A stretch of 64,000 nt of DNA from Limonium bicolor (Eukaryota > Streptophyta > Magnoliopsida > Caryophyllales > Plumbaginaceae), in contig CM041776.1 in the NCBI GenBank assembly GCA_023374045.1, positions 137,705,296 through 137,769,295 of the forward strand, in the 5' to 3' direction. Made by a program: the position numbers and the translations under genes. Shown here piece by piece: positions 10,901-21,030 of this stretch. Below the pieces are notes generated by a model. It did not search any database. It was not told the origin of the DNA and was given only the letters and a program-made list of their open reading frames with translations. Numbering within the stretch: the stretch's first letter is position 1; each line of letters opens with the position of its first letter.

Positions 10901-13630
10901 AATCGGTATTTACTATACCACCCCATCTTTTATTCCAAAGTGTCATAATGACATAATAACTATATATTATACATATATAGTTCATTTTAATTCCGAAATC
11001 AACCCGATAAATTCCTAAAAATTCCTAATAGCCCATGGGTGATTAAAATACCATTGTACACCCTTAATTTTTTGGTAATAACATATTTACCATATATGTT
11101 ATAAAAATATTACCATAAGATACTTATCTTTATTATGAAACCTTAAATAAGTTATTTAACTTATCTAATTTGGTCAAAACCTACCATATGGTCAAGGTTG
11201 ACCTCCTTAATATTTCCTTGACCCTTAATTCCTTATAATTACGATTTCAACCCCTAAGTTTCCAAAATTCACCATTTAAACCCAAAACTTTATATAATCT
11301 TATAAACTTTATTTTAAATCCTTTTAACCTCTAATTTTTGGCCTTATTTTTATAAATCCCCTAAATTTAATTTAATTACACCTAACACCCCATTTCTTTT
11401 CGGTAATAATTATATATCACCTAAACTTAAATAAAAGCTTGTAAATGCATAAATAAAATGGCCTAAAGTACATGGCCTTATTACAAACATTGGCTTGCAA
11501 AATAAATTACACATAAATGTCCCAAAAAAAATACTTATAAATCTCGGCCTCACCATAAATTTTTCATTTAATTACCAAACTTCCACATAATGTCTTAAAT
11601 TTGACAATTATGCTTGTTTAATTACTTATAAAATTTATTAAACCATTTCTTAATCTTTTTAAGGTCAAACATGACCTTATTATACCTCTTCACTCACGAC
11701 AATTAATTAGAAATAGCTTAAACTTGTATTAATGTATCAAGTTAAGGTTTTAAGTAATTTATACCTTGATTTATCTTAGATAGAACCTTGTTTGGTTCGG
11801 CCACCTTAAGTAGAAATTCTCCACAGCTTGATTCACTTGTCTTCATGTAGAAAACAAGACATGATTAAACTCCACACATGAGCTAACCATGAGAAGTAAT
11901 TTAAGTCATGAAAATCATTGATTTTTACCTTAGATCTTCAAGCTTGTTAGAGATCTACTTCGGCCCTATTTTTCCAGCAAGGAAAGAGTATCAAAACTCT
12001 CTTAAAAACAAGGCATAAAACCGTGGGTAGTTAGCTTGGAATATGACTAAGATTTACCTTGTTTAAGATGCCAAAAATGGTGTTTTTGGCTTGGATCTAG
12101 CTACTCCTTGTAGATCTTGGTATACCAACTGAATATTCATGAAAAGGAGAAGAATATAAAGCTAGGGAACCAAGGTTTTCAACTGAAATTCATAAGGAAG
12201 AAGAGATATGTGCTTAGAGCACATTTTTACCTTAAATGGTCAAGACTTGAACTTTCCTCCTTAGATCTTGTTATGGCCGAAATTTATCCTTCCTTTAACC
12301 TCCAAAACACTCTACATAGATGTATAGAAAAGGTTGGAGTGTAGATCAATGGAAAAAAGGAAGGAAAGATGAAGAAAATGGGCATTTTTATGCCTTAGGA
12401 GCTTACCTAGAGCTTGAGCTCTCATCAATGGTGCTTGGAGTGCTTACCTACGGTTGAGAGGAAGCCAAAGAGAGGGTTTGGCAAGGAGTCCCACGGTTGG
12501 AATGGGACTAATGAGAAAGAATGACCTAATTTGGCTTAAAACACATTTTTGCATTTTTTTTATGATTTTATTGATTTGATGACTCACCAATGCTTGATTG
12601 TAGTTGTACAATCGGTGGAGACAAAGCAAGGAGGCAGCCGGCCTAGGTTGAGAAAGGTGGTGAGTAGTTTAGACATAATTGATTCAATTATGTAATTATA
12701 ATGTTAGTTTAATCAATTAATGAATAGGTGAGTCACTCTCCTTGTCTTGTTCTTGCTTGGAGCACCGTGTAACAAGGAGGAAATGAGGCTCCTCAATCAT
12801 CTGGCTCATCACATGGGTAAGCAAGTGGTAGACAACCTTTTAGTTTTATATGTTAAAGTTCACTTTTTCTTATTTTATGCAAAAGTAAGGTGGTATATTA
12901 AATTGTCACATGGAAATTGTCTCTTGGTCTGTTAAGAGACTTATTCCACCGATTTTATGTAGTCCAATTCGTGGTCAATGGTCAACATTGACCAACTTAG
13001 TCAATGTTGACCCAAACGGGCCCCACTTTAGGGTTTTATTAATATTTTAATATTAAATTTGTAAAAATTTGTAAATTCTTGGAATTAAATTCCTAATATG
13101 ATATAATATGATATGTTATCATATTTAAAGGTAATTATAACCTTTTAGCCCATTTAAAACCAATTTAGAAGGCAATTTCACAAAAATGTGCTTTAAGGAG
13201 TTTTAGTGCACATTTTGTGTCACAAGGTGTTTCTGAGCTTGGTTTTCTTTGAAAACGGTTTTTTTGTCTTCCTTACATGATATTTGATCATGGTATCCAA
13301 TTTTATATCATTTAGAGGTCATTAGACCTTTAAGGTTTCTTAGAGCACATTTTTGCCCTTCTTAACCTTGAAGCATTAAAGTGCTTGTTCTTTGTGTTGG
13401 AGTGTTGTCCAACAATTGTAATGTATTTAGTAATGTGTTAATATGCTTATGACAAATTTTTAGGTCCTAAGAAGTTCATTTGGGTATTTATTTACCCTAA
13501 ACAGTCAAAGGGTGCAACATCTTGATTTGTGTTGACCACTGTTGTTCTCAGTTGACTTTTAAGGCATGTTTAGGCCTTAATTAATGTGATTAGATATTTA
13601 ATCCATGTTTAATAAGTTTGGGGTATTTCA
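7964..13630 (-). repeat. E3 3' LTR (5.67 kb)
   Basis: On the minus strand it runs from TGAAATACCCC at 13630 to GTGTTACA at 7964. It is AT-rich with no credible gene; the short ORFs are paralleled in the other LTR but have no family features. It contains a W-box cluster near the 5' end and a TCAGC/GCTGA hairpin at about 8375-8393. Confidence 0.9.
12971..13012. promoter_or_regulatory. W-box (TTGAC) cluster in E3 3' LTR
   Basis: Five TTGAC/GTCAA cores lie within 42 bases, arranged as near-palindromes (GGTCAACATTGACC and GTCAATGTTGAC). More occur near 13540-13565. W-boxes are the known binding core of WRKY factors. The position, 0.6 kb from the LTR 5' end in element orientation, suits a U3 enhancer. 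No activity is shown. Confidence 0.45.
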
Positions 13631-13665
13631 ATCTACCCCCCTTAAAAAGACTTCGTCCCGAAGTC
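13631..13665 (-). other. E3 polypurine tract and adjacent stem-loop
   Basis: Reading minus: a perfect GACTTCG-GGA-CGAAGTC stem-loop (13665-13649), then TTTTTAAGGGGGGTAGAT, then the LTR start. Confidence 0.85.
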
Positions 13666-14280
13666 TCTTAATCATATAGGTATGTATATAAATGTATAAC
13701 TACCCATTATTCCCATAATGTATATCTATGTGATATATCAATTACACACATCGTATTGCGCTTATACAGCACATAGCCATCACGTTGTGGCGTTAGTTCC
13801 ATCATATATGGATATAGGTGATCCATCAGCACCACCATTTCCTATCAGTTCTACCAACCCCTGACAACCTCCCTGAGGTGTCCATAACATACCATCGTTC
13901 CACATTCCATATTTAATGATTCATTTCGTATCTAGGCGATACCATATGTAATCATTCTATAAAGCAATATGAATACATATCACAAATAGCATAAGAAAAG
14001 TGTTACACACATGGTGTAAACACAACATTCATATAGGTATCTTGTAAGATACATACATACAAGTGTACATCACACACAAACATACCAAACAACGCACACC
14101 CCGCGTACCAAACATAACCCACAAAACCAATTCACTATATGCTATGCATACTTAACAATTCACTGTATGTCATGCATACTAAACAAACAACCTCGTATGC
14201 CCCGCACACCACCAATACCTTGTATGCAATGCATACGAAAACAACCACAATTTAGTGCACACACGTGCACAACCAAGAGG
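13666..14280 (-). other. E3 noncoding region between post-pol palindrome and PPT
   Basis: About 600 bases rich in TATGCATAC- and CATACATAC-like motifs, similar in style to 7129-7620 of E4. No gene is recognised. Confidence 0.6.
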
Positions 14281-14317
14281 CTCTACCCCTCTTAAAAAGG
14301 GTTACGCCCCCGTACCC
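14281..14317 (-). other. E3 post-pol palindrome
   Basis: Near-identical to the E4 copy at 7621-7657: GTACGGGGGCGTAAC followed by CCCTTTTTAAGAGGGG on the minus strand. It has been kept although pol is gone. Confidence 0.75.
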
Positions 14318-14329
14318 CACAAGTATAAT

Positions 14330-14540
14330 ACAACCGCTCAACAAGTAGCGCTGGATACTTGGCTCTCAAAGAGTTCACCAACTCGTGGATTATCCTCATA
14401 TCAGAGAGATGGGTATGACTCTAACCCTTCTGGGCTCCACAATACCTAAAGGGTGAGGCACTAACTATTTGTGCTCTCTCCCAAGTTCGTTCTTATGGGC
14501 CCACTCGCTCCGTATGAGGTGTAGACCCATGAACATAGGC
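14330..14540 (-). pseudogene. E3 relic of pol 3' end
   Basis: The minus strand aligns in pieces with E4's pol end. AGCCAAGTATCCAGCGCT matches the chromodomain tail near 7690, and ACGGAGCGAGTGG matches the GPY/F region near 38205. The intervening coding sequence is shortened and out of frame. This marks the right limit of the lost pol and shows that E3 derives from a complete chromovirus. Confidence 0.65.
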
Positions 14541-16560
14541 TTAATTGGCCTCTTTCCATTGCTGTGTATCCTTTCATTTGGATCACTAGCATACATGCGT
14601 GTGTCTTCTCTCACTGATATTCAGCTTGAGGTATGATGTGACATTGGCTATTGGTAGTACTTAGTGCTCTTTGCACTTGTCTTTGTAATATTAAGACGTA
14701 CCAGCCTATATGTCCACAAAGATGATGATTGTCATCCGTGTCTCCTGGTGGTTTTGTTCTGGAGTAACACACTGTTGTAGTTCTTTCTTCTTCTTTTTTT
14801 TTACTCACTCGTTTGATATCCATTACATCTTCCCGTATTCCCACTAGATTAATAACTGCACAAGTGCAATACCAAAACACTCAGTCATACAGAGTGCAGA
14901 GGCGTAAACGCTCAACAGCTAATATCTCGTGAGTCAAACAGATAAGATGTGCGAATTATCTTGTGAGTGGTACATCCCAAATCCACTGTTCCTTGTCTAA
15001 GGTATCTGCTATTATATAGCTTTGTCGTTTATCCTTGCGTAGTCACGCGTTTATGTCCATATCATCTGGTAGATTTCCTCCGGATTGTGAGAGTTTGCTC
15101 GATCCTTTTGAGGGTTCTACATATCACTTTTCCATAATGGTTTTTTTCTTTTTTCCTTTGGTTTCCTGTCCTTAGTGTTCATGTCCTTGAAAGGTTTCCT
15201 TGTCTTTTCTGTATACTGTTTACTGCTCTTTGTGTGTTAAAAGTTCTTGATTTCACTAGCCCATTGCTTTAACTGCGGCTCTTCTCGTCCATCTTCGAGG
15301 TAATCCGTCTTACTGTCCCTAGTATGGAGTTGACTACTTCTCGTGTTCCTAACACTACTTGTCTACTTGCATGGGGTACCGTACAGATACATTACTATTT
15401 ACCCGACTAACTCATAAATAAGTCTGTCAGGCCCACATGCTCCTATCAGAGTGCGGTCGTCCCATGTCTCGTTTAGTAAATTGGTAATGTCTGTCACACG
15501 GTTGTTGTGAAGTATTCTTTTGTTAATCTCCCTTAGATGGATATCCCTTTTTTTTGTCTTCTTCTTGTTTTTTTTGTCTAATAGTTCATGTTATCAGTTA
15601 TCCTGTAATAAGTGCTATTGCCCTGGTGGCATCAGTGGTAATTTGTATCATAGACTCATATTATTCAACTCGGTGTAAAATAAAATTTGTGCTATATTTA
15701 GCAAACTTGGTTCTCCTAAATCGATCTCATTGAGTACAACACATATTCCTTTTCTCCCTGTTTATCATAATTACAACTCATCCATAGTTCACATTCTTTC
15801 CCTCATCCGTTTAATTGGATATATTGCAGATTGCATAATAGCTTGAGCAACTTGGCTCTTCACTTCCAACCACCCTCACTGACGGTGGTGCACCTACAAA
15901 GGGTATGCTTGTCCACAAGGACTAAACATTTATCACTGGTAGTGATTAGCATTAAATGCGGGTATACACTGATGGTATTTGGCTAATAAGCCATGTCTGA
16001 AAGTTCTCGAACAATCAAACTGGTGTGGTTTACAATCACAGTGGATGTATAGTTTCTCCAGTTGCAGTGGTTGGACTAACGGTCCTTCCAAAGTTGCATA
16101 GGTTTCTATTCTCAGGGTTTGTATGAAAACGTTTGAAAAACACATTTTTTTTATACATATAATAAAAGACTAAAAAGTAGTAGTTGTTGCAGTTGCATTT
16201 GTAGTTGTTGTTGCTGTTGCTGCACTTGCTCTGTCAAGTGCGCAAGGCAGATGGAAATTTCAGTGGTTTACTTGTCATAGCGCTTGCAATAGTAAGTGCG
16301 CCATGCAGGTGGAAATTCTGGTTCAACAATCACTGGTCTCATTGACTCTGTGTCATCAAGTATGGCCTACATGATAATGTAAGCTTTAACATCCTGTCCA
16401 TATATATAATCCGTCAAGATTTCAAGGTCACTCGCATCGAGTTCACATAAACCCAAAAGTCATACACAAAAGGCAAGTGGTCAATGACACACTCCCACAT
16501 ACTTATAACATAGCTCCTTCTAATACCCAAAATAAGTACACAACATAGTAAGTAAAAGTC
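14541..16560 (-). other. E3 noncoding segment replacing pol
   Basis: About 2 kb between gag end and pol relic with no recognisable domain on either strand. It contains the cassette at 14839-14912 shared with E1 and E2, pyrimidine-rich runs near 15140 and 15545, and a TTG/CTG-rich stretch at 16180-16240. The frame at 16414-16596 (minus) has no recognised homology. Confidence 0.55.
14839..14912 (-). repeat. Shared cassette in E3 interior
   Basis: On the minus strand this carries GCGTTTACGCCTCTGCACTC, then TGACTGAGTGTTTTGGTATT, then a TAATCTAGTGGGA tail. It closely matches E1 (24572-24647) and the E2 LTRs (45390-45461, 56679-56749). The function is unknown. Confidence 0.8.
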
Positions 16561-16742
16561 TTCCACCAGCGGTCTCTTGGAGTTCAGGGTACTCAAGCCC
16601 TATCTACTCCCTTGCCTCTCTAGGCTCCAGCATCAGTAGATCTCTGGCCATTCTGACCGCCTCGTGGTACTCCAGATACTCCAACTGAGGTCTTCTGAGT
16701 ATTCTTTGGTGGTCTGTAATTACGGAACTCAGGGTTCATCCA
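16561..16742 (-). pseudogene. E3 gag C-terminal tail (left of E1)
   Basis: This continues E3 gag from 31035 after removal of E1. It is the segment after the zinc knuckles, beginning WMNPEFRNYRPPKNTQKTS and rich in Gly, Gln and Ser. It parallels E4 42312-42494 (NYKPPKTAQKT). E3 acquires stops (after DAGA) where E4 stays open, and similarity ends at about 16565. The final bases 16738-16742 (ATCCA) are the TSD of E1. Confidence 0.75.
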
Positions 16743-16857
16743 TGAAATACCCCAAACTTAAATATAGGGATAAAAATTTATCTAATACGTATTTAAGGAC
16801 CTAATGGTACCTAATTAATACTAGTAAGGAAAAACAAATCCAAAAGAAATAAAGAAA

Positions 16858-16890
16858 CGCTTAAAAAGCGGAAAACGCTAAATAAGCGTT
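16858..16890 (+). other. Twin short hairpins near E1 5' LTR start
   Basis: CGCTT-AAA-AAGCG is followed after four bases by AACGCT-AAATA-AGCGTT. Both stems are perfect. The same pair lies at 26861-26893 and, with one wobble, in E6 at about 63675-63709. Confidence 0.7.
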
Positions 16891-17282
16891 AAATAACCAT
16901 AGGAGGTATGAGACCTCAGTTAGAGTATTATATGGATTTTGAAGGTTTAATAAGACCTAAATAATATATGGGAACAAATCCCGAAGAAAAAGGATCCTTA
17001 AAACGGATTAAAATCACTAACGAACCTTGAAGCGCGTTTTTCGAGGTAACCAAGAAAACATGACTTTAAGCGGGTCAAATAGACTCGTAACAATTTTGGT
17101 CAACTAAATAATCATTAATAAATATTAGTGAAGCTTTAGAACCAATAAAATCAGTAAAACGAGAAATTAGTAAAAACTGTCAAAAACGGGAAGTTGTGGG
17201 GTAGGAACATAAATAACACAAACTTATGTGTCCACTTTTAAAATAAAAAGCAAAGTGTGTGGGTGTGTGCAGTGGGGGTGTC

Positions 17283-17445
17283 CGATTTGGGCCTCTCTCT
17301 CACTCTCCTCACTTATCTAATATGTACAAAAGACAAAAATAATAAAAGTAACCCCACTCACCTTTATTCTCACTCTCCTCCATTTCATTCTCTTCACTCA
17401 CGTAGAGCTCACCCTCCTCCTCTCTATTTTCTCCTTCTTGACCGA
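17283..17445 (+). promoter_or_regulatory. CT-rich tract in E1 5' LTR
   Basis: A pyrimidine-rich stretch of CTCTC, CCTCC and TTCTC runs 0.54-0.70 kb into the LTR, repeated at about 27286-27448. Such tracts often mark plant transcription starts and 5' leaders. The antisense frame here is a by-product of the low-complexity sequence. The role is inferred only. Confidence 0.35.
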
Positions 17446-18932
17446 TAACAATGGTGAAATGAGAGACCCCCACACAAACCCAACTTCTCTCCTCTTGTAA
17501 CCCCCTCAAATCTCTTCCAAAAATTATAAAAAGTATACCATTGGAATCCTCTTATCAAGAGCTACATTTCCATCCTTTCAAAATTCGAAAACCAACATTT
17601 TCGTTTTTATGGGTATGTCCCATTTGGAACTTCAAGGCCACCATTAGAAGGCCCTCCTTGTCCTTGTTCTATTGAGGTAAAAATATTCTTAAAAACTCCA
17701 TCTTTTTCTAGCCTCAAGGGCAAAACGAAAATGTAAACTAAAACCCTTGCTTGCTTTTTCATGCTAGCCGATTTTGGCCTTGTTGGTGGAGTTGGAATTT
17801 TGTTCTTGAGCCACTCCGAACTTCACTTACACCCTTGCAAGGTAAGGAATTTTCTAAACCCTAAAACCCACATTAAAAGCTTAAATAATGTTAGGGTTAA
17901 TTTTTAGTATTGAATGGTGTATTTAAGAATGGGTTGTGATGTTAGATTGGTTGAGAGACTAAAACCGGTAGAGAGAAGGAAGGAGGAAGAAGCAAGAAGA
18001 ACAAAGAAAATCTAGAAGAAAAACAAGGTAATTAAACTCACCCTTGTGTAGTCTTGTATATGTATGTGTAACAGATTTTAGAAGTTTGAAATGAGTAATG
18101 GAAATGGTATTGTGTAGTAATGTATTGTGCAGGAGAATCTAAGTGCTTAAAACCGTTGAAAGACATGTAAAATGTATCGAAACTTAGTTGGGTATCGGGT
18201 TGTTGAGTGCAGGAATTTTTAGTAGTGTTTTAGTATTGGTAATTGTGTATGGGAGCTTGTATATTGATGTTGTGTATAAAAGGTGAGATGATGTTAATGT
18301 GTGAGGAAACATTGTGGTGAGAGTGTATAAATATAGGGGAGATAATGGAAAATTTGCCTAGGATTATAACACTTAGTGAACCAGAAACTAGGTGACTAAT
18401 AGGTGTTGTAACAGATTTTGATAGAGAAAAAAAGATGGTAGATTGGGGGAGATAGATAATGTATTGTGATGTACTAGGAACTCTAGAAATGACATTAGAA
18501 GAGGTAGTTAGAGAAGGGGAGAGTAAGTGTCAAAATCTGTAGCAAAGTGTATTAATATGCATTGGAGAAGTTATGAAGGATTAATGTGCAAGAATTGGTA
18601 AAAAGAGTGTTGGACTTGGGTATAGGTACTGCAATGGCTTGGAAATGTATTTGGGATGCAAAGGATGGTATTGGTAGTAGGAGTATTGAGTGTAAAAAGT
18701 TAGAACAAAAATCTGTAGCATTGAAGGATGAAAATCTGTGGTAAGTGTGGAAAGGAAGTGATGAAATGCGTAAGTTGATTGATGGATTTAGTAAAGAATT
18801 TGGTGGATGAACTAAGGCAATTTGGAGGGCCTAGGTAGTGTTTAAACATGTGGGATTACATGTAAGAAGATTGGAGAAATAATGGGTAAAGTATAGAACT
18901 GAAAACAGAAGTAAAAATGCAAATACTGGGCC

Positions 18933-19327
18933 GGACCGAACTTGCGACCGGACTTGCAAGTTTGGTCGAGCCCAGATTTACAAAGACGGGAATGCTTCTG
19001 GGATGGACCGAACTTGCGACCGGACTTGCAAGTTCGGTCGGACCAGAAAAATTCTCCCGTCAGTAACCTTCTAGAATGGACCGAACTTGCGACCGGACTT
19101 GCAAGTTCGGTCGGCCAGAAAAATTTCCGTCGAGTAAGCTACTGGAATGGACCGACTTTGCAACCGGACTTGCAAGGTCGGTCGGGCTAAAATTTTCACA
19201 TACAAAACTTACTGGAATGGACCGACCTTGGGACCGGGCTTGCAAGGTCGGTCGGCCCTGTAATTCTCCAGCGTAATTCCTTACTGACTTGGACCGAACT
19301 TGCGACCGGACTTGCAAGTTCGGTCGA
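18933..19327 (+). repeat. Six-unit hairpin array in E1 5' LTR
   Basis: Six units spaced 70-73 bp apart start at 18933, 19005, 19078, 19149, 19219 and 19291. Each has an arm GACCGAACTTGC, a middle GACCGGACTT, and an arm GCAAGTTCGGTC. In units 4 and 5 both arms change together to GACCGACCTTG and CAAGGTCGGTC; the 5' LTR copy of unit 4 has one U-G wobble. The 36-bp spacers differ between units but are conserved between the two LTRs. The flank is often CTGGAATGG. Confidence 0.9.
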
Positions 19328-20464
19328 GTCATACAAAAAAAATATTAATTTAACTAAATTAAATAATAGTTATATATATATATGTATATGTATACCCACC
19401 TATACATATGTGCATATATAGGTAAGTAAACCATTGTTAAGTAATTAGGAGTAAGTAAACAAAATGTAAGTATTGTAATGCAAGACTTAGTAAGTATGGA
19501 TTAGTAAACGTAAGAGTAATCGGGTTAAGTTAATAATAGATAGATTAATCATTCAACTGTATGTATATATATAGGATTTGATTTGTGAACACCGGAGGAA
19601 CGTTGGGATACAAGTACAACGGTGAAATGTATGATTTCTTCATGCCCTGTATCCTAATCTGGTTACCCTGATTTGTGTGCTTATTTGACCACCTAAATAA
19701 GATAAATGCATGAATCGGGATATATTGCACTTACCTGTGCTTGACTTATGTTGTGCTTGATATTTATTGTCTTGAGCACTAGTTTGTATAATTCATGAAA
19801 TATAATGATGATGAATGGTATTCGAACCTCGTATTGTACTTGTGTAATGTATTGTACCTCGTATGTATGTGTATATGGGTATTGTATTATTGTGGCTTGA
19901 ATGTTGACTTCTGCTAATTCCTAACTACCTAACTCCTAACTTAAGTGAGTAAATTGGAATGAGTAGAAGTCTGATATAGTTTCGGCCACGCGTGAGGATG
20001 AGGAGACACAAGAGGTTGGATCCGATTCCTGGTTCGTAAGCTGGTCCACGGCCCAAATCCCTTAAGTGGGTAGCATCCTGGATTAGTGAACCAAGTAAAG
20101 CCTGGTGGTGGGATGGTGTAGTCCCTGCCCAGAGGTCATACCGGCTTAACATGAGTAAGAGTAAGTAAGTAAGTATGTATGAGTTCGAGTATGAGTATGA
20201 GTATGTATGCGTATGTATGGAGTAACGAGTAAAAGAGTAATCTCCACCCGATTAACCCGGGTGGACCAATGAAGCTAACAAGTATTGCATATTGTGTATG
20301 TAATGTGTATGTGTAAATCGGAAGAAGGTAAGTATGTATTGGATGGTTGTATTGTATTCCTTGTATGAAATGAAGTGTATGTATGTATGCGTGCGTAAGT
20401 ATTATTGTACTGTGTATAAGAGCATGTATGCAGGTATGTTGAATGAAAATGAACTGCATGTATT

Positions 20465-20545
20465 CGACCAAGTGGTCGGCGTACCCTCACTAGTATGCGG
20501 GGTATGCGGTTATCATGCGCAGCGAAAGCTGACCCCCTAGGGGGA
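20465..20545 (+). other. Conserved hairpin block (R/5' leader-like) in E1 5' LTR
   Basis: CGACCA-AG-TGGTCG (20465-20478), CAGC-GAAA-GCTG with a GNRA-type loop (20520-20531), and the palindrome CCCCCTAGGGGG (20533-20544). Comparable CAGC/GCTG hairpins occur in E5, E3 and the solo LTR. In the solo LTR, GCCCCC/GGGGG also sits beside it. Confidence 0.6.
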
Positions 20546-21018
20546 ACGTTTTTAGTGTGCAAGTACCCGAAGCGGATGTGGTCAAGGTAAGAGACCGGCG
20601 GCACAACCTTGTATCTAGAAAGTAAGTAGTTGTGAGGAATGGGTAGTAGGTAGTCTCCTAGTGAGTATGAATGAGTTTGGAAGAGGTATTATATTTGTAT
20701 AAGGATCTTAGTAAACTCGGTGTATGGTATTGTAATGTATCGAGCCTATGGAGCATTGTATGAAATGGAGTATTGTAATGAATGTGAAGTTCTAGTATCT
20801 GATCGGGTAATTGGAGTATGTATCGTAAGTTTGTAGTACTCGGGATTCCGGTCCATCAGACCGATGCTGTATGTAGTAGCCGTAGCCTTGTTTGTCACGT
20901 GGGTAACTAACGGCATTGTATCACCCTCATTATGTAAGTATGTATCCGCTGCGTGTAACTGATGTGTAAGGAGATTGGACGGTAAGCATTCTATTAATAG
21001 TAGGGGTGTTACAAAAAC

Positions 21019-21030
21019 TGGTATCAGAGC
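21019..21030 (+). other. E1 primer binding site (tRNA-iMet)
   Basis: TGGTATCAGAGC starts six bases after the LTR. It is the 5' arm of a hairpin, CAGAGCGA-ATTA-TCGCTCTG. Confidence 0.9.

Larger units (their letters stand above)
16743..21013 (+). repeat. E1 5' LTR (4271 bp)
   Basis: Matches 26746-31029 throughout, with scattered substitutions. In order it contains twin U3 hairpins (16858-16890), a CT-rich tract (17283-17445), GCAAG/GTAAGG-type donor-like sites near 17847, a six-unit hairpin array (18933-19327), GTAAGTAAG/TATGTATG microsatellite-like runs (20155-20220), a conserved hairpin block (20465-20545), a CGGTC/GACCG hairpin (20849-20863) and a CACGTG box (20896-20901). No protein gene is seen. 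Confidence 0.93.

Noticed and set aside
12117..12344. 75-residue frame present in both E3 LTRs (also 36679-36906)
   Set aside because: Presence in both copies follows from LTR duplication. There is no recognisable domain, and the sequence is ordinary AT-rich LTR.
16414..16596. 60-residue minus-strand frame near the E3 gag end
   Set aside because: It overlaps the degraded gag tail in another frame and has no recognised feature.
18933..19327. Regular repeats with spacers of similar length, resembling a CRISPR array
   Set aside because: The sequence is plant retrotransposon DNA, the array lies inside an LTR and is duplicated in the other LTR with the same spacers, and there are no cas genes.
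18942..19332. Several open frames over the E1 hairpin array on both strands
   Set aside because: Repeat-driven frames with no domain; they recur on both strands because of the inverted repeats.
20136..20604. Frames of about 110 residues in the E1 LTRs, rich in Tyr, His and Thr
   Set aside because: They derive from TATG/GTAA-type simple repeats; repetition in both LTRs is expected and is not evidence of coding.
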